From assembly GCA_051655145.1 (NCBI GenBank), contig JBOFZK010000069.1, forward strand, positions 1-33,288: a stretch of 33,288 bases of DNA. Reading direction: 5' to 3'. Of this stretch, positions 20,894 to 28,720 are shown in pieces; within the stretch, counting starts at the first letter, position 1; every line of letters starts with the position of its first letter. Under the pieces are notes generated by a model. It ran no database searches. It had not been told where the DNA came from and saw only the letters and a list, made by a program, of their open reading frames with translations. A program made the position numbers and the translations under genes. The DNA comes from UBA710 sp051655145. Its GTDB lineage: Bacteria; Bacillota_I; Bacilli_A; Mycoplasmatales; Metamycoplasmataceae.

Positions 20894-21643
20894 TTACTCT
20901 CCTTCTGTTGTAATATATTTATATTTATTTGCAAATTCAGGAACTACTTCATTATCTGTTATTACAATTATTTCTTTGTCATTAACTGAAAAATTAAAAA
21001 AAGATTTTTTTCCTAATTTTTGTTTTTCACAAAGAATTACTATTTTTTCAGAATTATTCATAATATTCATTTTGCATATTCCTTCATTTTCTTCAGGAGT
21101 TGTAAGGTCTTCATTTACAGAAATTCCATTAACTCCCATAAAAGAAACTGAAAAATTAACTCTTTCAATATATATTTGCTCTAAATTAACAATCGCTTTA
21201 GTATTTTCTTTTATTTTTCCGCCTAAGATATGAACATTTTTAAATCCTATATCTATTGCTTTACTTGCATTTAATAAAGAATTTGTATAAATAATTGTTT
21301 TCTTAGGAAGATAATCCAATAAATAATAACAATTAGATCCTGAATCTAAATAAATAGGTGATTCTAGACAATTAAACTCAGCAGCTTTTTTAGCAATTTT
21401 TTTCTTTGAATTTATATTTTGACTTATTTTGCTATTTGCACTATATTCAATATTTACAGAATAATCATTTTTAAAAATTATTTCCCCAAAATGTTTTTCA
21501 ATTAAATCATCTTTACTTAAAGATAATAAATATCTTCTAGTTGTTGAAAGAGATAAATTAAAAAAATCTTGTATTTCTTTTGGTTTTACATTTTTTTTAT
21601 TCTTTATAAATTCTAAAATTTGATTTCTAATTGCTATTGACAT
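20894..21643 (-). CDS. fruR: DeoR family transcriptional regulator of the fructose operon
   Basis: 249 residues. An N-terminal winged helix-turn-helix (about 5-55, with LSLSTTRRYLLSL as the recognition region) is followed by the DeoR sugar-phosphate sensor domain containing YLDSGSNCYYL and FMGVNGIS. Genes of this type next to fruA and fruK usually repress the operon and respond to fructose-1-phosphate. The DNA target is probably the tandem repeat at 21684-21728. It is the first gene of the operon, two bases from fruA. The regulator family is clear; the effector is inferred from context. Confidence 0.9.
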   Translation of the reverse strand: MSIAIRNQILEFIKNKKNVKPKEIQDFFNLSLSTTRRYLLSLSKDDLIEKHFGEIIFKNDYSVNIEYSANSKISQNINSKKKIAKKAAEFNCLESPIYLDSGSNCYYLLDYLPKKTIIYTNSLLNASKAIDIGFKNVHILGGKIKENTKAIVNLEQIYIERVNFSVSFMGVNGISVNEDLTTPEENEGICKMNIMNNSEKIVILCEKQKLGKKSFFNFSVNDKEIIVITDNEVVPEFANKYKYITTEGE

Positions 21644-21662
21644 ATTTAATTGCCTAATTTCT

Positions 21663-21673
21663 ATTATATTATA
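21663..21673 (-). promoter_or_regulatory. -10 region of the fruRAK operon
   Basis: Two overlapping TATAAT copies (TATAATATAAT) lie 19-24 bases before the fruR ATG. The matching -35 positions fall inside the 20-bp tandem repeat upstream. Confidence 0.5.
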
Positions 21674-21683
21674 ATAAACAATT

Positions 21684-21728
21684 AATTTTGAATAAATAAG
21701 AATAATTTTGAATAAATAAGAATAATTT
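21684..21728. repeat. Tandem 20-bp direct repeat upstream of fruR (candidate FruR operator)
   Basis: A 20-base unit, AATTTTGAATAAATAAGAAT, occurs twice perfectly in tandem (21684-21703, 21704-21723) and its first five bases recur once more. It covers the -35 region of fruR and sits between fruR and the divergent rpsO. DeoR-type repressors commonly bind direct repeats about two helical turns apart, which fits the spacing. Confidence 0.6.
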
Positions 21729-21769
21729 AATGTTTTTTTGCTTTTTTTTATAAAAAGAAAAAAATATTA

Positions 21770-21775
21770 TATAAT
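21770..21775 (+). promoter_or_regulatory. -10 element of rpsO
   Basis: A perfect TATAAT on the plus strand gives a leader of about 60 bases before rpsO, long for this genome. The leader holds short pairing segments GGTT (21791-21794) with AACC (21820-21823), and TTG with CAA at 21798-21808, possibly an S15 autoregulatory fold. Confidence 0.5.
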
Positions 21776-21844
21776 TTAAGAAAACATTAAGGTTAACTTG
21801 GTTATCAAACGCTCGGTTAAACCCATTTATGAAAGGGAAACAAT

Positions 21845-22111
21845 ATGGTTTCAAAAGAAAGAAAATTAGCTTTAACAAAAGAATTTGGAAAAAGTGATAA
21901 AGATACAGGATCGGTTGAAGTTCAAATAGCAATTTTAACTGAAGATATTGAAAATCTTAAACCTCATTTTTTAACAAACAAAAAAGACTTACATTCTAAA
22001 AGAGGATTTATTGCAAAAATAAATCGTAGAAAAAAATATTTAACTTATTTAAAAGAAAATGATTTTGCTTCATACCAAAACGTTATTAAGAAACTAAATC
22101 TAAGAAAATAA
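21845..22111 (+). CDS. rpsO: 30S ribosomal protein S15
   Basis: 88 residues, the family length. S15 binds the central domain of 16S rRNA early in 30S assembly and helps bridge the subunits. The typical pattern is visible: FGKSDKDTGSVEVQIAIL, then HFLTNKKDLHSKRG and a basic end KINRRKKYLTYLKEND. The ATG is preceded by GAAAGGGAA, a usable ribosome site. It is a single-gene unit with its own promoter, a structured leader and a strong terminator. Confidence 0.98.
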   Translation: MVSKERKLALTKEFGKSDKDTGSVEVQIAILTEDIENLKPHFLTNKKDLHSKRGFIAKINRRKKYLTYLKENDFASYQNVIKKLNLRK

Positions 22112-22121
22112 AACAAATTTT

Positions 22122-22155
22122 AAAAAGCGCCTTTTTATTAAAGGGCGCTTTTTTT
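22122..22155 (+). terminator. Rho-independent terminator of rpsO
   Basis: The stem AAAAAGCGCC (22122-22131) pairs with GGCGCTTTTT after a short AT-rich loop, and a T tract follows. It is the most GC-rich hairpin in the window. A-tracts on the other side may let it also stop the convergent minus-strand operon that ends at 22162. Confidence 0.9.
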
Positions 22156-22161
22156 AATTAT

Positions 22162-23010
22162 TTAATATTTTTCGTTTGAAATATAAATTGTATTATTTAA
22201 ATATTCTAAATTATCATTTAGTTTTTTAAAGACTAATTTAAAAGAATGTAATCTTAATCTTTTATCTTTAGGACCATTATATTTTCGATCACCATAAATT
22301 GGAAATCCTAAATAAGATAAGGATAAACGGATTTGGTGTTTTTTCCCAGTAATTATTTTGGCATATCTTCTTTGTTTTTCTTTGTAGAAAATAGTTCTCA
22401 TCATAATTCAATCTTTATTGGGTTTTTCTGAAATTAAATACTTATCAGTTTTATAATCATATTTTGTATATAAAGTTACATCTTTTTTATCAAATTCATA
22501 ATCTGATTTTAAAAGATAATATTTATCAAAATATTCTGTTTTTTCATTTAGTTGAACAAGAGTTTTATAATTTTTAGCATATACAATAAGACCGGAAGTA
22601 TCTTTATCTAATCTTCCTACATGAGATGGTTTAAAAGAATCTGTTTGTTGAAATTTTAAATATGATAATACTTTGTTATCAAGAGAATCAATTTCTCCAT
22701 GAACAACTACTCCTGATTTTTTATCAATTATTAAAATGTTTTCATCTTCATGGTTGATTTTTAAATCACTATAATCTGTTGGAAAAAAATCATTTCTAGA
22801 AACATTATCTAAACCATAAACTTCTATAATATCATTTAGATTAAGTTTAATATTTTTATCAATAACTCTTACTCCATTTAATTTAATATCTTTTTTTCGA
22901 AAAGATTTTTCAATTCTTGAAATAGGAGTATTATTTAACACTTTGGTTAAAAATTTAAATATCGTTCTTCCTTCATCATTTTTAGTAGCTTTATAATTCA
23001 ATAAATTCAT
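22162..23010 (-). CDS. RluA-family 23S rRNA pseudouridine synthase (RluC type)
   Basis: 282 residues with one TGA-Trp at 22408-22410 that otherwise splits the gene. An N-terminal S4-like RNA-binding region (about 15-65) precedes the catalytic motif VGRLDKDTSGL, with the essential Asp in the HRLD-type loop. The closing motif GKKHQIRLSLSYLGFPIYGDRKY is typical of RluA/RluC/RluD. These enzymes turn specific uridines in 23S rRNA into pseudouridine. The exact position modified cannot be read from the sequence. It is the last gene of the scpA-scpB operon, starting three bases after scpB. Confidence 0.93.
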
Positions 23011-23013
23011 TAA

Positions 23014-23610
23014 TTAATCTTCTCTTTGTGAACTATATAAATCCATTAATTCATCATTATTATCATCATCTTCTTGAATAGAAGAAAGATTAATATTATT
23101 AAATTCAATTAATCTAGGTAATTCATTTATTGATCTTATTTTAAAATAATCATAAAATTTATCAGTTATTCCAAATAAAATTGGATGTCCAGGAGTTTTA
23201 GAAATACCAACTTCTTCAACTAAACCTTTTAAAATTAAATTATTTACAATTGTTTCAGATGCTTTTCCTCTAATTGCATTAATATTAGATTTAGTAATAG
23301 GTGCTTTATAGGCAATTATTCCAATCACTTCTAAAGAAGAATTACTTAATCTTGAATTTTGTTCTTTAGAAATTAATTCAGTTAAATAAGGTTTTGCTTC
23401 AGGGATTGTTGATAATTTATAAACATCACCAAATTCTTGCAAAACAATTCCTCTTTTTCCATCATTATATTCAGTTTTAAAAGTATTCATCATCGCTTTA
23501 GCTGAAGCAGTTGTATCAAGTTGAAAAATATCTTTAATTTGGTTTAATTTAACCCCTTCTTCACCCTTCATATATAAAATTGCTTCAATTGCTTTTTGTT
23601 TAAGTGTCAT
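23014..23610 (-). CDS. scpB: Condensin subunit ScpB
   Basis: 198 residues. ScpB forms dimers of winged-helix domains and joins SMC and ScpA in the bacterial condensin that organises and segregates the chromosome. Family features are KAIEAILYMKGEEGV at the N-terminus and IAYKAPITKSNINAIRG in the second winged helix, followed by GHPILFGITDKFYDYF. The acidic tail is usual. The ATG overlaps the scpA stop by one base (TAATG). No TGA codons. Confidence 0.96.
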   Translation of the reverse strand: MTLKQKAIEAILYMKGEEGVKLNQIKDIFQLDTTASAKAMMNTFKTEYNDGKRGIVLQEFGDVYKLSTIPEAKPYLTELISKEQNSRLSNSSLEVIGIIAYKAPITKSNINAIRGKASETIVNNLILKGLVEEVGISKTPGHPILFGITDKFYDYFKIRSINELPRLIEFNNINLSSIQEDDDNNDELMDLYSSQRED

Positions 23611-24386
23611 TAGTACATTCCTCCTTTAGATATATAAATTTTATCAAATTGTTTATGTTGCTCTAAAATTAATTCTTCTTTTCTTACCATATCAAGAATA
23701 ACTATTAAAGTTATTACAAAATGATTTAAGGAAGGAACAGAAAATAATAATTCAAAAGTAATATTATTTGGATTATTATCGATTAATTGTCTTACTTCTT
23801 TTCTTCTATCTTCAGGAGATAAATTAAATTTTTCCAGTTTTATAGTTCTTAATTTTTCTGCAAAAGTTCTTTCAAACATTTTTCTTAAAGCAATAATCAT
23901 TTTAATAGGATTACCGGTTCCTTCTAATAAAGATTCATCAACTTCTTTAATATAATCCGATAAATCTTCACCTTGTTTTATAAAAATTTCTCTTCTTAAA
24001 GCTTCTTGTTGTCTAAGAGTTAAAGAAAGTTTTTTAAACTCTTCATACTCAGCTAATAATCTTAAAATTTTATTTTTATCAATCTCAACTTCTTCAGCTT
24101 CTTCTTCATCAGCTAAAATTAAACGTGATTTTAAATAAATTAATTCTGATGCCATAACAAGATATTCTGAAGAAATATCTAAATCTTTTTGAGCTGTTTT
24201 TTCAATAATATCTAAATATTGAGTACAAAGTTCTACTAAATCAACTTCGAAAATACTAATATTTTTCTTTTTAATAAGGGTTAATAATAAATCAAGAGGA
24301 CCATCAAAATTTGATAATTTAAATGTATATTCTTCATATATTGAAGAATTTGAATCATTTGTTTTAGTGTTTTTTTTGCTAGCCAT
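23610..24386 (-). CDS. scpA: Condensin kleisin subunit ScpA
   Basis: 258 residues. ScpA is the kleisin that closes the SMC ring. The hallmark N-terminal segment FDGPLDLLLTLIKKKNI (about 28-44) is clear, followed by YLVMASELIYLKSRLIL and a C-terminal winged-helix part. A basic, Ser/Asn-rich N-terminal tail of about 20 residues precedes the core. A TATAAT at 24400-24405 gives a leader of only about seven bases, and there is no Shine-Dalgarno. The gene lies just beyond the terminator of the tRNA pair. Confidence 0.96.
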   Translation of the reverse strand: MASKKNTKTNDSNSSIYEEYTFKLSNFDGPLDLLLTLIKKKNISIFEVDLVELCTQYLDIIEKTAQKDLDISSEYLVMASELIYLKSRLILADEEEAEEVEIDKNKILRLLAEYEEFKKLSLTLRQQEALRREIFIKQGEDLSDYIKEVDESLLEGTGNPIKMIIALRKMFERTFAEKLRTIKLEKFNLSPEDRRKEVRQLIDNNPNNITFELLFSVPSLNHFVITLIVILDMVRKEELILEQHKQFDKIYISKGGMY

Positions 24387-24399
24387 ATTTCTTATATAT

Positions 24400-24405
24400 A
24401 TTATA
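24400..24405 (-). promoter_or_regulatory. -10 element of scpA-scpB-pseudouridine synthase
   Basis: A perfect TATAAT ends 13 bases before the scpA ATG, directly downstream of the tRNA terminator. Confidence 0.5.
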
Positions 24406-24421
24406 ATCTTAAAATTATCTT

Positions 24422-24450
24422 AAAAAATTAAAATAATTTCTTATTATTTT
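24422..24450 (-). terminator. Terminator of the tRNA-Tyr/tRNA-Gln unit
   Basis: Perfect eight-base arms AAAATAAT and ATTATTTT (24430-24437, 24443-24450) with a five-base loop are followed on the minus strand by TTTTTT. It lies 17 bases after the tRNA-Gln CCA end. The stem contains only A-T pairs, so the strength is uncertain. Confidence 0.5.
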
Positions 24451-24466
24451 GGTCACTAAAGTGATT

Positions 24467-24541
24467 TGGCTGCCCCTGTAGGATTCGAACCTACGCGTGT
24501 TGGAACCAAAATCCAATGCCTTTCCGCTTGGCTAAGGGGCA
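24467..24541 (-). tRNA. tRNA-Gln (anticodon UUG)
   Basis: 75 bases including an encoded CCA. The acceptor strands TGCCCCT and AGGGGCA pair fully, the T-loop reads TTCGAAT, and the anticodon stem TTGGA/TCCAA holds the loop TTTTGGT, giving anticodon TTG. A single UUG anticodon can read both CAA and CAG. It is the downstream member of a pair with tRNA-Tyr. Confidence 0.95.
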
Positions 24542-24546
24542 ATAAT

Positions 24547-24631
24547 TGGTGGAGGAGGAGGGATTCGAACCCCCGAACTCGAAGAGAAATGGGTTACAGC
24601 CACCTGCATTTGGCCACTTTGCTACTCCTCC
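24547..24631 (-). tRNA. tRNA-Tyr (anticodon GUA)
   Basis: 85 bases including an encoded CCA. The acceptor strands GGAGGAG and CTCCTCC pair fully. The anticodon loop CTGTAAC gives GTA, and a long variable arm marks it as class II, as expected for bacterial tRNA-Tyr. The anticodon stem GGTGG/CCATT uses two G-U pairs. It lies five bases upstream of tRNA-Gln on the same transcript. Confidence 0.95.
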
Positions 24632-24662
24632 ACATTTATTGTGTTTTAGTTAAAACAAATTA

Positions 24663-24668
24663 ATTATA
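24663..24668 (-). promoter_or_regulatory. -10 element of the tRNA-Tyr/tRNA-Gln unit
   Basis: A perfect TATAAT on the minus strand lies 31 bases before the mature tRNA-Tyr 5' end, so transcription would begin roughly 25 bases upstream of the tRNA. Confidence 0.5.
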
Positions 24669-24720
24669 AAATAAAAATTAAAAAAATGAAAAACTTTTTT
24701 AATTAAAAAAATTTAAAATA

Positions 24721-24726
24721 TATAAT
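24721..24726 (+). promoter_or_regulatory. -10 element of the operon starting at 24735
   Basis: A perfect TATAAT lies eight bases before the ATG at 24735, with no Shine-Dalgarno. A leaderless or nearly leaderless mRNA is expected for the following operon. Confidence 0.55.
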
Positions 24727-24734
24727 AAATAAAT

Positions 24735-25322
24735 ATGGACAATTGAATAGTTTGATTAATAATGGGTCTTCTAATAGCTTTATTAGTAGGATTTATGGTA
24801 TTTTCTTTTTTAAAAGATAAAAAAAGAAACAAAGAAATATTCAAAAAAAAATTAGAACTTAAAAGAGTAACTGAAAAAAATACAAAAGTTATTTCAGTAA
24901 AAGTTACTATGATTATTGAAAAAAATCAACAAGAACTAGAAAATTTTATCTCTTCTATTGGAAATAAAAAAATGAAAGATATTAATAATGCTTCAAGAGA
25001 TTTATTAAAAAATATAAGAAACTCAAAAGAATTTAAATTAATTTATGTTAAAGGGGAAGCAAATCCATTAATGGTTTCAAATATCGATGCTTTAATCGAT
25101 GTTAAATCAAATTTATGAGAAAAGAAATGTAAAGAGAATATAGAGTTTTTTGCTCAATTAAATGAAGAACTAAAAAATGATCCTTTTTATGAAACAATTG
25201 TAGAAGAAGAAAAAGAAAAAATTAATAATCGTTTTAATTCAAATTATATTCCTGAAGAAATTGAAGAAACAGAAGAAGTTGTTGTTGAAAATAATAAAAA
25301 AGGTAAAAGGTTTAAAAAATAA
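24735..25322 (+). CDS. Membrane-anchored protein of unknown function upstream of pgsA
   Basis: 195 residues. The start is taken at ATG 24735 rather than 24762 because the extra N-terminal residues, with two TGA-Trp codons, extend the membrane helix and bring the ATG to the expected distance from TATAAT. A hydrophobic segment (about 4-25) is followed by a basic stretch, a Lys/Glu-rich helical domain and an acidic tail ending KKGKRFKK. No family is recognised. The topology (one N-terminal anchor, long charged helices) resembles membrane-tethered structural proteins. Its TAA directly touches the pgsA ATG, so the two are co-translated. Confidence 0.75.
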
Positions 25323-25949
25323 ATGAAATTAAATTTGCCTAATAAAATTACAATTTTTAGAATAATATTAGCATTCCCTTTAACTATTTTTTTATTTTTA
25401 TCTCATTATTATAACAATCAAGATTTAACTAACCAGCTTGATTATTCTAAAATATCGATGAATAATTATTCAATTATTTTTTTTATAGTTTCTTTATTAA
25501 TTTTTGCGATTGCTATGTTTAGTGATTTTTTAGACGGGTATATAGCAAGAAAAAATAATCAAGTTTCAGATTTTGGTAAATTATTTGATCCTTTAAGTGA
25601 CAAAATAATTACTAATGTTGTTTTATTATTTTTCGTTATAAGTAATTTAAGTTTTTGATATGTTTTTTTAATATTTTTAATAAGAGATTTAATAGTTGAT
25701 GGTTTTAGAAATGTAGCGGCTAAAAATAACATTAAAATAGAAGCATCTATTTTTGGAAAAATTAAAACTGTTTTACAAACAATTGGCATAATTTTAATTT
25801 TTATTCTTTGTCCTATTTTTATAAATTACAGTAATTGAAATAGTGAAATTATTTATTATTTAAATATTCCTTTATTCTTAGCAGTTATTTTTTCTTTAAT
25901 ATCAGGATTTTTATATGTAAAGGAAATATTTCCATATATTAAAAATTAA
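25323..25949 (+). CDS. pgsA: CDP-diacylglycerol-glycerol-3-phosphate phosphatidyltransferase
   Basis: 208 residues with TGA read as Trp. It makes phosphatidylglycerol phosphate, the committed step to phosphatidylglycerol and cardiolipin, in the membrane. The start LPNKITIFRI is typical of PgsA. The CDP-alcohol phosphotransferase signature is complete: DGYIAR, then after eight residues G, D and D in GKLFDPLSDK. Several transmembrane helices follow. It sits between the unknown anchor protein (zero spacing) and tlyA (three-base gap). A loop insertion of about 20 polar residues after the first helix is a small peculiarity. Confidence 0.95.
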
Positions 25950-25952
25950 ATT

Positions 25953-26678
25953 ATGAAATATAAAATAAAAGATATTTTAATTAATAAATTTGAATTAGAT
26001 AAAAAAAGAATTGATTCTTTATTTTTACAAAAAAAAATTCTTTTAAATGGAGAACCTGTATTAAATCTAGAACAAAAAATATTAGATGAAAATTTAATAT
26101 CAATTAAAGAAGAAAATAATTATGTATCAAGAGGGGCTCAAAAAATATTAAAAGCCTTTTCAGTTTTTGATCTTGATGTTAATAATAAAGTTTGTCTTGA
26201 TATCGGATCTTCAACAGGAGGATTTACACAAGTTCTTTTAGAAAAAGGAGCAGCTTTTATTTATGCTCTTGATGTAGGAACTAATCAACTTGATTTTTCT
26301 CTTCGAATTAATGAAAAAGTTAAATCTATGGAAAAAACAAATTTAAAAACAATTAATGAAAATATGTTTGATAAAAAAATAAATTTTATTTGTGCTGATG
26401 TATCCTTTATTTCTACTAAAAATATATTTAATGTAATAGCTAATTTACTTGATAAAGATGAATTATTTTTAATGCTTTTAAAACCACAGTTTGAAGCGAA
26501 AAGAGAAGATGTTCTTCCTGGTGGTTTTGTTGATGATTCTAATCATGAAAAAATAATTAATGAAATCAAACATTATGATGAAATAAATTTTGACTTTATC
26601 GGAATTGAAAAATCTCCTATAAAAGGAAATAAATCAAAAAATATAGAATATCTAATGCTATTTAAAAAAAGAAAATAG
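25953..26678 (+). CDS. tlyA: TlyA family rRNA 2'-O-methyltransferase (haemolysin A family)
   Basis: 241 residues, near the family length. An N-terminal S4 RNA-binding domain (about 1-60) is followed by YVSRGAQKILKAF, the SAM-binding loop CLDIGSSTGGFTQVLL, FICADVSFIS and LLKPQFEA, all TlyA/FtsJ landmarks. TlyA in mycobacteria methylates cytidines in 16S and 23S rRNA; the name haemolysin is historical. It follows pgsA by three bases. It contains no TGA codon. A TATAAT for sufS begins immediately after its stop codon. Confidence 0.93.
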   Translation: MKYKIKDILINKFELDKKRIDSLFLQKKILLNGEPVLNLEQKILDENLISIKEENNYVSRGAQKILKAFSVFDLDVNNKVCLDIGSSTGGFTQVLLEKGAAFIYALDVGTNQLDFSLRINEKVKSMEKTNLKTINENMFDKKINFICADVSFISTKNIFNVIANLLDKDELFLMLLKPQFEAKREDVLPGGFVDDSNHEKIINEIKHYDEINFDFIGIEKSPIKGNKSKNIEYLMLFKKRK

Positions 26679-26684
26679 TATAAT
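26679..26684 (+). promoter_or_regulatory. -10 element of sufS-sufU
   Basis: A perfect TATAAT begins one base after the tlyA stop codon and ends nine bases before the sufS ATG, with no Shine-Dalgarno, implying a short or absent leader. Confidence 0.5.
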
Positions 26685-26693
26685 ATTTAAATT

Positions 26694-27845
26694 ATGAAAA
26701 ACCACGATGAATTTAGAAAAGATTTCCCAATATTAGAAAAGATTGTTTACTTAGATTCTTCTGCTCTTGTTTTAAAACCAAAAGAAGTTGTAAATGAAAT
26801 GAATAATTATTTTTTAGATATAGCTATTTCTCCAAAAACAAGCGAAACTCAATTAGCTATTGATATTAAAAATAAATATCATTTTTTAAAAAAACAAATT
26901 GCTACTTTAGTTGATGCAAAAGAAAGCGAAGTAATAATCACTTCAAGTACAACTGATTCATTAAATTACCTTGCTTTATTAATGGAAGATTTTATAAAAG
27001 AAAATGATGAAATAATTTTATCCGAATTAAATCATAGTTCTAATATAGTTCCTTGATTAGAACTTGCTAAAAAGAAAAATGCTAAAGTTATAATGACTAA
27101 TGAGATTCTTCCAAAAATAAGTGATAAAACAAAAATTATTTCTTTTTCACAAAAATCAAATTCTTTTGAAGAAGTTAATGATATTGAAAAAATTAGTAAA
27201 GCGATTGCAGGAAAAGATATTTATCTTTTTAATGATGCAGCACAAGCTATTGTTAGTGAAAAAGTTAGTCTTAAAAATTCATCGGCAATTGTTTTTAGTT
27301 CTAATAAAATTTTTGGACCTATGGGAATAGGAGCGCTTGTTATTGAATCAAGTCTTTTAAAGAAATTAAAACCTAAAAAATTTGGTGGAGGAGCGCTTGA
27401 TTATATTCAAGAAGATTTAGAATGAAAACCAAAAGAATCAAATTTAGCTCATGAACCAGGAACACCTAATGTAGGTGGTATTTATGGATTTTCAAAAGCT
27501 TTAGAATATTTTGAAAAATCTTTAGTTTTTACCAATCATTTAAAAGATGTTTCATCATATTGTTTTGATGAATTATCAAAACTTAAAAATATAGAAGTTT
27601 TTAATACTAGAGGAAACAGTATAATTATTTTCAAAGTTAAAGATGTTGCTTCTCAAGAAGTAGCTTCTTATTTAGGAAAAAGAAATATTTATGTAAGAAG
27701 CGGACATTTTTGTAATTTATCTAATCCTTTAAATAGAACAGATAATTATGTAAGAATTTCTTTTTCTTTTTACAGCAATAAAGATGATGTTGATAAATTT
27801 ATTAACGAATTAAAAAATGGTGGTGATTTTCTTGATTTCCTATAG
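26694..27845 (+). CDS. sufS: Cysteine desulfurase SufS/Csd type
   Basis: 383 residues with TGA codons read as Trp. It takes sulfur from cysteine with PLP and hands it to the scaffold as a persulfide. Class V aminotransferase features are DSSALVLKP near the start, ELNHSSNIVPW, the NDAAQAI aspartate motif, the PLP lysine in SSNKIFGPMGIG, and the catalytic cysteine in VRSGHFCN. The usual HHC of SufS is HFC here; the Cys remains. It overlaps sufU, so the pair is a minimal Fe-S assembly unit. Some mycoplasma enzymes of this kind may mainly serve tRNA thiolation, which cannot be excluded. Confidence 0.93.
27819..27827 (+). promoter_or_regulatory. Ribosome binding site deciding a TTG start for sufU
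   Basis: GGTGGTGAT matches the extended anti-Shine-Dalgarno complement GGAGGTGAT with one mismatch and lies four bases before TTG at 27832. The ATG at 27817 and the GTG codons at 27820 and 27823 have no site before them. Confidence 0.5.
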
Positions 27846-28260
27846 TGAAAATGAGAAAAGAGAAATCATCATGAAACACTATTTAAATCCATTAAATAGA
27901 AAAGAAAAAATATTAAATATAGAAGATTATGAAAGTGCTTATCATCATTCAGATACTTGTGCTGATGATGTAACTATTTTTATAAATAAAAAAAATAATG
28001 AATTACTTTTTCAAGGTAATGGATGTGCTATTTTTATAGCTTCTGCTGATTTATTTATTGAGAATATTAAAAAAACTGGAATTAGTATTGAAGAATTAAA
28101 TACTTTATATAAAAAAGTAATTGAAAAAGAAAACCTAAGTGAAGAAGAAAAAAATAAAGTAGATAATTTAATTATTTTTGAAAATATAAAAAATCAAATG
28201 AATAGATATGAGTGCGCTTTAATGATTTCAAAAGCAATTGAAAAAATTTTATATAAGTAA
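27832..28260 (+). CDS. sufU: Iron-sulfur cluster scaffold SufU/IscU
   Basis: 142 residues from TTG. The N-terminal REIIMKHYLNPLNR is the SufU signature. The three cluster or zinc ligands are present: Cys in SDTCADD, in GNGCAIFIAS and in YECALMISKAI. It receives sulfur from SufS, whose gene it overlaps. The upstream ATG at 27817 is an alternative start, giving 147 residues with a hydrophobic extension. Starting at the internal MKHYL Met would cut off the conserved REII segment. The 3' end overlaps the convergent lipoprotein gene by 12 bases. Confidence 0.9.
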   Translation: MISYSENEKREIIMKHYLNPLNRKEKILNIEDYESAYHHSDTCADDVTIFINKKNNELLFQGNGCAIFIASADLFIENIKKTGISIEELNTLYKKVIEKENLSEEEKNKVDNLIIFENIKNQMNRYECALMISKAIEKILYK

Positions 28261-28719
28261 ATCAGTAAATTTTACTAAAATGTTTGTTGTTTTTTGATTA
28301 TTTTTAAATAAATAATTTTTTTTGCTTTTATTATCAGCATTTTTTAATTTTAATGTAAATTTTATTGCTTTTTCTGTTGTATTATTTTGCGGAATATTTT
28401 CTAAAGAAATTAAAATTGATTCAAAAAAAATATTTTCAACCGGTGAAGAAATATACATATCATTTGGAATAGTAGTTAAATTTGTTTGTGGATCTACAAT
28501 TTTATTTACTTGATATGAAGGATTAGTTGTAATTCATGCATCTATTATTGCCTCAGTTAAATTTGGATTTGTACCTTTTATAAATGCTGATAATTTTTTA
28601 GTATCTAATTTAGGAAAAACTGTTTCTACAGGAAGAGAAGTAGCAGAACAAGAAATTGCAGTAGGAATTGCTATTATAGGTACTATTGATAATCCTATTA
28701 ATTTTTTAGCTATAGTCAT
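28249..28719 (-). CDS. Small lipoprotein of unknown function downstream of obg
   Basis: 156 residues with TGA read as Trp. The N-terminal MTIAKKLIGLSIVPIIAI is a signal peptide ending in the lipobox AISC, so Cys22 or nearby would be lipidated and the rest (mostly Asn, Lys, Thr, Ile) exposed at the cell surface. The start at 28719 rather than 28746 is chosen because AAGAGG lies at a proper distance and the longer form would overlap obg. The ATG follows the obg stop by one base. The family is not recognised; it is shorter than most mycoplasma surface lipoproteins. Its end overlaps sufU tail to tail. Confidence 0.8.
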
Positions 28720-28720
28720 T

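Noticed and set aside
21669..21932. Minus-strand hydrophobic open frame across the rpsO leader and start.
   Set aside because: It overlaps the S15 gene and its promoter, has no ribosome site and consists of low-complexity AT-rich residues.
24466..24663. Plus-strand open frame across the tRNA region.
   Set aside because: It is antisense to two well-formed tRNAs; such frames are a known artefact of tRNA sequence.
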